From NCBI GenBank assembly GCA_007644065.1, contig VJWN01000018.1, forward strand, positions 744,001 to 808,000: a stretch of 64,000 bases of DNA, given 5' to 3'. Source of the stretch: Margaritispora aquatica. Taxonomy: Eukaryota > Ascomycota > Leotiomycetes > Helotiales > Discinellaceae. Within the stretch, counting starts at the first letter, position 1. Each line of letters starts with the position of its first letter. The notes beneath the pieces are model-generated. The model did not search any database. It had not been told where the DNA came from and worked only from the letters and a program-made list of their open reading frames with translations. The position numbers and the translations under genes were made by a program. This document shows, piece after piece, positions 56,650 to 64,000 of this stretch.

Positions 56650-57588
56650 ATGTCTGCCCAAAAGATATCGTAAGTATATTTTAAGCTCTTCAAACTTGTG
56701 CTTTCCGCTTGATACTTGTCTTTCACGACCAGCTCGGTCCTTGATATCTGTCTGACTGACCAACAATCTAGTTTCCCCGCAATTAGGGCTTGTATCTTCG
56801 ACATGGATGGCCTTCTCATCGATTCTGAGGACAGAATAACGGTCGGCATCAATCATCTCTTAGAAAAGCACGGAAGACCTCCTATCCCTCACTCGATTCG
56901 GGCACAGCTTTTGGGCGTCCCAAATTCAACAAATGGAGAAGTCTTCCACAACTGGGCCAAGCTGCCAATTTCCCGTGAGCAGTACGCGCAGGAAAATGCA
57001 GAGCAGATGCGTCTCAGATTTCCAGAGTGCAAGCCACTCCCTGGCGCGAAGAAGCTTCTTGCAAACCTCAGCGTTGCACATGGTGTAGGATCCGGGGCTA
57101 AGATCGAATTAGCTCTGGCATCAAGTACTAAAAGTCATTTCTACGTAATCAAGACTTCAAACCCGGTAACGAAGCAACTCCTGAGTTACTTCCAGCCTGA
57201 CAAGCGTGTATTGGGCGATGACCCACGAATTAAAGCAGGTCGTGGAAAGCCAGCACCTGACATTTATCTGGTGGCACTGCAAGCAATCAATGCCTCATTA
57301 GATGTCAACCAAATCCCTATCAAGCCTGAGGAATGTCTGGTTTTTGAGGACAGTGTTGCTGGAGTCGAGGCTGGAAGAAGGGCAGGAATGAGGGTGGTTT
57401 GGGTGCCGCATCCGGATCTAGCAGTCGAGTATGAAGCGAGGCAGAAGGAAATTCTGGCTGGGAGAACGAAAACTTTTGCTATTGGGGACGACTCTCAATT
57501 AGGAGAGATTGGGGATGGTTGGGCTGAGGCCATTGCAAGTTTGGAGGTCTTCGATTATGCGAGTTACGGCATTGAAGTTCCTCTGTAA
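56650..57588 (+). CDS. HAD-superfamily phosphatase, pseudouridine-5'-phosphatase-like
   Basis: Two exons (56650-56669, 56772-57588) give 278 aa. HAD motif I is CIFDMDGLLIDSE (nucleophile and acid Asp), motif II Ser/Thr is in LALASSTKS, motif III Lys is in GRGKPAPDIYL, and motif IV is VFEDSVAGVEAG. The cap after motif I is the helical type of beta-phosphoglucomutase-like HADs. Similarity is to HDHD1-type pseudouridine-5'-phosphatases and to glycerol-3-phosphate phosphatases; the exact substrate cannot be read. Exon 1 has only 20 nt (MSAQKI), and the first methionine of exon 2 is too far inside motif I to be the start. Convergent with GH78 (135 bp). Confidence 0.82.
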
Positions 57589-57723
57589 AGATCAAACGCA
57601 TGTAACGTCCTAGGACCTATATATTAAACAAGTTTAAAAAAATATCAGATTCTGCATATCATAGAAGCGGAAACCAAGTCCCTGGTGTCGAACCAATTAT
57701 CCAAACAAATAAAAATTAACCAT

Positions 57724-60411
57724 CTAAGGCTCGTCGTCATCATGAGGTGAGAATGGAGCATATATTGGGAGAATTGGCCACTCCAGAGGCTTGTATGCGC
57801 TCTCAAAGTGATAAGTACCCGAGCCAATAGATTTCGGAGTCATCTCATCTGGTAAATAGACATCTGCCGATGTATTTGGAGGTATCGAGACATCCATGAT
57901 GAAAATGCCATCTAAGAGCTTCCACTCAACAGCAGCCCAGCCATAAGGAGTAAGATGGCGTGTCTTTGTCCATGTTAATCCACCTCCAGGAATAGGCCTG
58001 ATCAATATCTTCTTCCACCCAGGAGTCAGTGCCGAAAGTCCGCCCATTACTTCATGCATCCACTGTGCCACCGATCCTAAAGCATAATGATTAAACGAGG
58101 TCATCTCTCCTGGGTTGATGTCGCCATTGGGAAGCATACTGTCCCATCTCTCCCATATGGTGGTGGCTCCCATGGTAACTGGATACAGCCAAGAGGGACA
58201 CTTCTTATGCACCAGCATTCTGTAGAAGAGCTGACTCTTGCTAACTTTAGTCAATGCATGTCCAATTATTGGTGTTCCAGCAAATCCAGTGGCAATCTTG
58301 AATCTGGATTTCGCACGGATGAGGAATTCAAGGCGTTGTGCAGCATGTTTTTCCTGAGCGGCAGTTGAGAAAAGTGAGAATCTTATCGCCAATGCTAGTG
58401 CTGTTTGACTATCACTAGATACATTGCCAGATGGGGTGATGTAATCATTATTGAAGCATTCTCGAAGTGCCTTTGTTTCCTTGAGATACCGCTGTGAGTC
58501 TTCGTCGTAACTGAGAAGTAGACTAATCTTGGACATGAGATCAGTCATCTGGATGAGAAAAGCATTTGCAACAACCAGAGCGTCTGTCTGACCATTTCCA
58601 GGCGCGTCTGGAGGTGCAAGAGGGTCGAGCCAGTCACCTAGTTGCAATGTGTAGTCTTGATGCCACGCACCACGATCGTCTCTAGGCACACCACGATCTA
58701 GCCATGCCTTCATGCTTTCATATTGGGTGCTAAGAACTGAGAGATCACCCGAAGATTGAAAGATGTCCCAAGGAACTGAGATTAAGGCGTCGCTCCAAAT
58801 AGCGTTTGGAGGCTTGCCCATGAGTCCAAGAACATTGGGAGAAACGAGAGGTGGAACACAACCTCCGTCTTCTAGAGTCTCTGCGGCAAGTCCTTTGAGC
58901 CATCCAGCTAACATACCTGTTGTCTCGTACAGATAATTTGCAGTAGGACAGAATGCCTGGATGTCACCAGTCCATCCAAGTCGCTCATCTCTTTGTGGGC
59001 AATCAGTTGGTACGCTTAGAAAGTTGCCACGCATCCCCCAGACGATATTGCTATGTAGCTGGTTGAGGAGGGGATTAGAACACTCTAGATGTCCAGTACG
59101 TTCCATACATGTGTGGAGCACAATAGCCTTTATAGAGTCGTCTGAGAGTCTACCATCTGATGTGGGCCAATTTTCAACTTGGACATAACGGAACCCATGA
59201 AATGTAAACTTCGCTTCCCAAATGAAAGCCTCGCCAGATAAGGTGACGATATCGCATGCCTCTGCGGTTCTTAAAGGTCTAATCGCGCATTCACCATGTT
59301 CCAGTACTTCTACATGTGTAAATTTCACACACTGTCCGTTCTCACCACCTGTTGGTATATGTACTTCTAGACGCCCAACGAGGTTTTGACCGAAATCAAT
59401 AATCCACTTACCACTCGGGCTTTTTGTGATTGCCTTCTGGGCAAGGGTTTCGATGCGTCGCACTGGAGGTCCATCCGGAGCAACGAGCGTATGTGAAATA
59501 TCCTCAATAGGCGACACATCCACAAGCTCCCATGTACTCTCGTCACATCCAGGGCTTGACCATTTTGGACACTCCAGCCGAGCATCAAATCTCTCGCCAT
59601 TGTATATCTCCGAGCTTGTGATAGCACCACTCGAGCATCGCCAGTGCTCGTCAGTAGCAATAACTTCCGTGCTCCCGGTTTCATACGTGATCTGAATCAT
59701 AGACATGAACGCAAGCCTGTTTCCCCAGATATTTCGTCTCCCACCACTAAAAAAACCCAAACGTCCAGCATACCACCCTTCCGACACATGAGCTCCTACA
59801 ACGTTATCGCCCGGATGAAAGTGGCTTGTCACATCGTATGTTTGATACTCAAGACGGTGTGTATAGTTTTGCCACCCTGGTGCAAGAACTTGATCTCCGA
59901 CTCTTCTTCCGTTGATTTCAATCTCATAAACGCCAAAGGACGTTGCGTACAATCGTGCCTTTTTGATTTGGTGTGCAGCGATTATCTTTCTCGTGAACAG
60001 AATAGGTTGGTGTGGTGCATCGGGCTCGGTAATCTTAGGCGAGTAAATAATTTGACACTTCCAGTCAGTTTCTAGCAGCAGTCCTGCCTCGACATCGTAT
60101 GGCCTTGACCATGGTGTTGACTCCAGCTGTTGACCTCCCGTGCTCTTCACTCGCACAGCTACAGATTCTCCAGATTTCAGATCTGGCGCTGACAACGGCC
60201 ATGGTACCAGAGAGGACTCGCTTGAAGGAAAGTGATATGTCTGAATTGCCCCGTCTTCTCCCGTCAGCTCGATCTCATATGACTGCTGCTTCCAATCTTT
60301 GGTATCGTTATTATTGCATCCGAATGTCCATGAGATGCGAGGTCTGCTTTGGCCAATTCCAAGCGAGTCATGGCGATGTTCAAACTTCACATCGAGTATA
60401 TACACTGACAT
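57724..60411 (-). CDS. Alpha-L-rhamnosidase, glycoside hydrolase family 78
   Basis: A single exon of 895 aa, the only intronless gene of size in the window. Bacterial-type alpha-L-rhamnosidase domains are in order: N-terminal Ig-like strand (SRPRISWTFG), the rhamnose-binding beta-jelly-roll (ARLYATSFGVYEIEINGRRVGDQVLAPGW.NY), then the (alpha/alpha)6 barrel with the acidic signature TDCPQRDERLGWTGDIQ, and a late Glu in NPGEMTSFNHYALGS. GH78 enzymes hydrolyse terminal alpha-L-rhamnose from rhamnosides such as flavonoid glycosides. There is no signal peptide, so the enzyme is probably cytosolic, which would require uptake of the substrate. The divergent MFS transporter at 61102 is the obvious partner. 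Confidence 0.9.
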   Translation of the reverse strand: MSVYILDVKFEHRHDSLGIGQSRPRISWTFGCNNNDTKDWKQQSYEIELTGEDGAIQTYHFPSSESSLVPWPLSAPDLKSGESVAVRVKSTGGQQLESTPWSRPYDVEAGLLLETDWKCQIIYSPKITEPDAPHQPILFTRKIIAAHQIKKARLYATSFGVYEIEINGRRVGDQVLAPGWQNYTHRLEYQTYDVTSHFHPGDNVVGAHVSEGWYAGRLGFFSGGRRNIWGNRLAFMSMIQITYETGSTEVIATDEHWRCSSGAITSSEIYNGERFDARLECPKWSSPGCDESTWELVDVSPIEDISHTLVAPDGPPVRRIETLAQKAITKSPSGKWIIDFGQNLVGRLEVHIPTGGENGQCVKFTHVEVLEHGECAIRPLRTAEACDIVTLSGEAFIWEAKFTFHGFRYVQVENWPTSDGRLSDDSIKAIVLHTCMERTGHLECSNPLLNQLHSNIVWGMRGNFLSVPTDCPQRDERLGWTGDIQAFCPTANYLYETTGMLAGWLKGLAAETLEDGGCVPPLVSPNVLGLMGKPPNAIWSDALISVPWDIFQSSGDLSVLSTQYESMKAWLDRGVPRDDRGAWHQDYTLQLGDWLDPLAPPDAPGNGQTDALVVANAFLIQMTDLMSKISLLLSYDEDSQRYLKETKALRECFNNDYITPSGNVSSDSQTALALAIRFSLFSTAAQEKHAAQRLEFLIRAKSRFKIATGFAGTPIIGHALTKVSKSQLFYRMLVHKKCPSWLYPVTMGATTIWERWDSMLPNGDINPGEMTSFNHYALGSVAQWMHEVMGGLSALTPGWKKILIRPIPGGGLTWTKTRHLTPYGWAAVEWKLLDGIFIMDVSIPPNTSADVYLPDEMTPKSIGSGTYHFESAYKPLEWPILPIYAPFSPHDDDEP

Positions 60412-61101
60412 CTTGAAATATGCGTGAGTTTGTGTTGCCCAAGAAATTATATGTTGCTCTTTTTACTTTCCCTCATCTTTGAGTCAGCCATATCATAACA
60501 GCTCCAATACTGTAGTGATGGTACAGGCACAGACACCTCCTCCATTTCTCCACCTCCACATCATCCGTGGTATACTTCCGATATAGATGGATACTGAATC
60601 ATGATATAGCCACAAAAGAGTGTAAAGAATGAGATCTTTCAGCCGAATTAGTGACTTCGAAGCCACTTCGCTTATATATCACCCGAAGAACCAAGCGCTA
60701 TACCGCAAGTGGCCACAACACAAGACAAAAGATGTTTGTTTTATATACCTCTCCTCCTCCCCCACCTAATCCGCCTCCAATGGGAGAGTCTCGACAGCAA
60801 CCAAGTTCTTCCCCCAAGACTTCTCTCCATTGGCAGATCTTCTACACTCCACCACTTCCGTTCGCTTAGTCGGCCCCATATTTTCCCCATGGAGTACTGC
60901 TGTTACCCCATAATGATCGCCAAGCGGGGATTCAAACCCATGAAATGATCGAGCCACGATAGAATCAGCTGTGATATAAAGAGATCTGGACGGTATGCAA
61001 GTTGAATTAATGCACTTGGTTTTTACTACATCAAAGTGGAAGTGACAAGATTCTCCATTCCACGACAAACTATTTTTTACTTATTTTTGGCGGCCACAAC
61101 A
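60412..61101. promoter_or_regulatory. Divergent promoter of GH78 and MFS transporter
   Basis: 690 bp between start codons. CCAAT boxes occur at about 60513 and 60778, with ATTGG near 60828. CreA-type SYGGRG sites occur as CCCCAC at 60760-60765 and GCGGGG at 60924-60929. A TATAAA at 60975-60980 lies about 122 bp upstream of the MFS start. These are matches to known consensus motifs, not demonstrated sites. Confidence 0.55.
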
Positions 61102-62966
61102 ATGTCTACCCAAGGACAAAAGAAAGACACTGAGCATGTCGAGACAGTCACGGTATCTGCTCTCGATGTCAATAGCGAGGACCAGCGCACCATTTGGCAG
61201 CTGATCATCGCGAATCCCAAAATCATAGGATACGCCATTGTTGCAAATGCGGGATCTCTGCTTTTTGGCTATGATCTGATTGTGAACGGCGCCGTGACTG
61301 CTCTTCCTGCATTTCAGTATGTTTATTTATTCTATATTGGCTTGAGGTACCAAACTAATGCTCTCTAGAATGACCTATGGGGAGTACTTTAACGGCGAAA
61401 TTATTCTACCTGCTTTGTGGCAGGGATTATGGACCTCTTTCGTTCAGCTTGGAATCATGATGGGTGCGCTTTTGAATGGTACCATGCAAGATAGGTTTGG
61501 ACGAAGGTTCTCCTTCATTGCAGGCGGAGTTGTATCTGCTATTGGTAAGATTCAAAATTGCACGCCTTTTTAATTCGTAACAAAATCTGACATTTAGAAG
61601 GAATCATTTTCATATACTTGTCGCCTACTGTTGGTGCCTTGATGGGAAGAAGGGTCATGCTGCTCATTGGCAAAATCATTGCGGGTATTAGCATGGGCGT
61701 CTCAATCTCTACTTGCCAGACCTATATTGCTGGGATCTCACCTCCGAAGCTTCGTGGTCTTCTGTTGGGTATTTTCGCGTTCATGACAGTGAGTGACAGT
61801 GGTCCTCCAGTGCTAAATATCCAAGAACAGATAGAATTAATCTATATCATAGTCTCTGGCACAACTTGTCGGAATAACCATTCTGTTTAAGCGAATCCTG
61901 ATATTTAACATCAGTGCATTCCAGGTACGTCTTCTTACTTCCGCGAAGTAACCACATACTAACCTCAACACTAGATTCCATTCGCAATTCAATGGGCATT
62001 CGCAGGACTGACCATCCTTGGAGGACTAATACTCCCCGAAAGTCCCGTCTACCTCGTCTCCAAAGGCAAACTAGAACTCGCACGCAAATCTTTCATCCGT
62101 CTCAACCCCTCATCTGCGGACTCCAGCTCAACCATCGCTCGCTTAGTAGCCGTTATCAACGAGGAAGAAGCCAACGCTGCGTCCGACGAGAGGCCCACGT
62201 ACAAGGAATGTTTTACTGGGACGAATACACGCAGGACAGGCATCATTGCGTTGGTTAATATCCTCCAGCAGCTGGTTGGGATTTCGCTCCTGGCTAACGC
62301 GACGTACTTCTTGATCATGGCGGGCATGTCGCCCACGCAGTCGTTGCAAATATCGCAGATTGGCATCGGGTTGTCCATGGCTATGACTTTCATCTCCTGG
62401 TTCACAATGGCTACACTGGGGAGGAGGTTCATCATCCTCGCGAGCTGTTTCATCATCACCTTGTTGTTCCTCGGAATGGGAATCGCGGGCTTGTTCCCAC
62501 ATAGCAATCGTGCTCTCACGTATGTGCCATCCCTTGCCCTCAAAAAATGAACTATACTAATACCATACACAGCTTCACAGGCGTAGCGCTCCTCCTCGTC
62601 GGCCTATCCAATGGTCTAGGAGTAGGTAGTGCGTACCCAGTTGTCGCATCCGAAGTGTCGTCCGTACGCCTGCGATCCCTCTCCTCAGGCATTGGCTTCA
62701 TCGTTAACGCGTTCGCGTCGTGGCTATTCAATTTCACCGTGCCGTACATGTTCAATGCCGACCAGGGCAATCTGGGAGGCAAAATCGGTTTCGTCTTCGC
62801 GGTTCTGGGAGCTATTGGGTTTGTATCGACTTGGTTCGTTATTCCCGAGACGAAGACAAAGACGTTTGCCGAGATTGATTATTTGTTTGAATGTAAGACT
62901 CCGACGAGGGCGTTTGGGAAGCCGTTTCCGGATGTGGTGAGGCAGGGAAAGGGGGGTGGGGACTAG
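61102..62966 (+). CDS. MFS sugar transporter (sugar porter family)
   Basis: Six exons (61102-61316, 61369-61544, 61598-61788, 61853-61924, 61975-62519, 62573-62966) give 530 aa with twelve likely transmembrane helices. Sugar-porter signatures: GSLLFGYDLIVNG in helix 1, QDRFGRR after helix 2, LPESPVYLVSKG before the central loop, QQLVGISLLANATYFLI in helix 7, and PETKTKTFAEIDYLFE after helix 12. Both termini face the cytosol. The sequence around GYD..V.GA.TALPAFQ and LWQGLWTSFVQLG resembles fungal alpha-glucoside/hexose permeases; the cargo cannot be read. Its divergent position from a cytosolic GH78 rhamnosidase makes a rhamnoside cargo attractive. Confidence 0.85.
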
Positions 62967-64000
62967 GCTTTAGTGCGCTCGCTGGTGTGTTGGTTACAGA
63001 TATTAAGCTATAGAGTGTTGAATGTTATGATACGGATTTCTTTTTTTATTAAAAAAAAAATCTCGGTTTTCGTTGTTTGAACCATAGTATATATGCTTAA
63101 AGACTTATTTCTCTCTATGATTAGGAAGAGTAAATCAATTGATGCATATGTTGCAGATAGCAACGAAAAGCCAACATTTCTTGTCAACTTGAAATTTTGT
63201 TTTTGTCATCTCGATGAGCCTTGCGAAATCATGTGTCTTTAGTTGCTTTAGAGGCGGTTGTTTTATTGAGACTATTTTGGAAAATACTGATATGATCGTG
63301 TGAAAGCCCGTGTGAAATATCTAGCCAGCATACAGGTTCTCAAACTAAACCTGCATAGCTTGACGTTTAGATCTGTACTATCTTGATTTGATATTTTCAT
63401 TCTCGAGAATGGATTGCATTATATACCCATCACCAGCTCTCTCAACTTCACATCAATTGACTTTCACCACGAAAGAGAAAGATGGAAGTAAACTCACATT
63501 GATTGTAATCCCACTCTATTCCTAGAGATTCATGATCAAGAAATTTCTAGGTATAGGCAGCTAGTTTCTCGAAGTATATAAATCTTCCTTGGCTTGCTCA
63601 TGAACGATTTCTCAATTTGAAAGAGGACAAGTACGACCACTTGATGTGTTTGTTGTTCTGGTAGCGTGGATTACGTGACCGTGTACTAGGATAAGCATAA
63701 GCATAAGCACAAGCACCCTCGAGCTACCTACATAGTATTTATAGTGAGGATATAAGCGGAAGTGCAATTACGGACTTCACAAAATCGAGCAGCAATATCT
63801 GCCAGGGGCAGTAACGAATTCCAACTGACAGCGAATAACACACCAACAACCAAGAGCCTTGACAGCAATTCCATCCTCAATCATTACTCACAAATATGCT
63901 CACAGACTTCCTTTCTACTCTCCTTCCATTCTCTTACCCTCGCCAACTCCATGACTGCACAATCTCTCTTGTTCCAGCAGCATAGCATCAAGCGAAGGCC
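62967..64000. other. Terminal gene-free sequence
   Basis: A poly-T/poly-A inverted tract (TTTTTTTATTAAAAAAAAAA) at 63041-63060 lies 75 bp after the transporter stop and may be part of its 3' end. A short GCATAA array lies at 63689-63715. An ATG at 63896 opens a frame ending at about 63985 (about 29 codons); it could be a first exon of a gene beyond the edge but no family is recognisable. Confidence 0.35.

Noticed and set aside
60915..60960. tRNA-like T-arm text on the minus strand (GGTTTGAATCCCC)
   Set aside because: The conserved TTCRA is not met, and no D arm, anticodon arm or acceptor pairing of proper spacing could be built.
1..64000. CRISPR arrays, rRNA operons, insertion sequences, secondary-metabolite core enzymes (PKS, NRPS, terpene synthases)
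   Set aside because: None seen; the short tandem repeats have no spacer structure, and no backbone biosynthetic gene is present.

Overview
The window is nuclear DNA of a filamentous ascomycete (Pezizomycotina; the gene set and short introns would fit Leotiomycetes, but that rank is a guess). Evidence: 22 spliced protein genes with about 64 introns, mostly 50-75 nt, and fungal-type orthologues such as Rxt2, Opi3, Brc1/Rtt107, Not1, Cdc15 and TRAPPC11. No rRNA, convincing tRNA, transposon, CRISPR array or prokaryotic feature was seen. Gene models were built by reading splice sites and checking that the reading phase closes at each junction; protein lengths are those of the spliced models.

Layout, left to right: NAS6-like proteasome chaperone (+); TMF/Sgm1 golgin (-); alkaline ceramidase (-); prefoldin subunit 1 (+); a 2-kb gap; a fungus-specific charged coiled-coil protein (+); Hem25/SLC25A38 mitochondrial glycine carrier (-); Nit-type amidase (+); Opi3 phospholipid methyltransferase (-); Rxt2 (-); TRAPPC11 (+); LPX1-like alpha/beta hydrolase (-); Brc1/Rtt107 BRCT protein (+); secreted heme-thiolate peroxidase/peroxygenase (-); CCR4-NOT scaffold Not1 (-); Cdc15/Imp2 F-BAR-SH3 protein (+); seipin (+); DUF3445 heme-dependent N-demethylase-like protein (-); a 2.7-kb gap rich in short tandem repeats; SDR16C-type dehydrogenase (-); succinate-semialdehyde dehydrogenase (-); HAD phosphatase (+); intracellular GH78 alpha-L-rhamnosidase (-) divergent from an MFS sugar transporter (+).

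Most genes are unrelated housekeeping functions sharing divergent or convergent intergenic DNA. The one plausible functional pair is the GH78 enzyme and the MFS transporter, which share a 690-bp divergent promoter with CCAAT boxes and CreA-type sites and could together import and cleave rhamnosides. The last kilobase of the window holds no supported gene.

The most unusual features are structural: at least three GC-AG introns, a 7-nt internal micro-exon in the Hem25 orthologue, a splice-phase conflict in the ceramidase gene, a 72-nt stop-free intron in the charged coiled-coil gene, and an in-frame 33-nt minisatellite with a 99-nt higher-order period in the Cdc15 orthologue. I found no gene cluster that I would call a new biological system.
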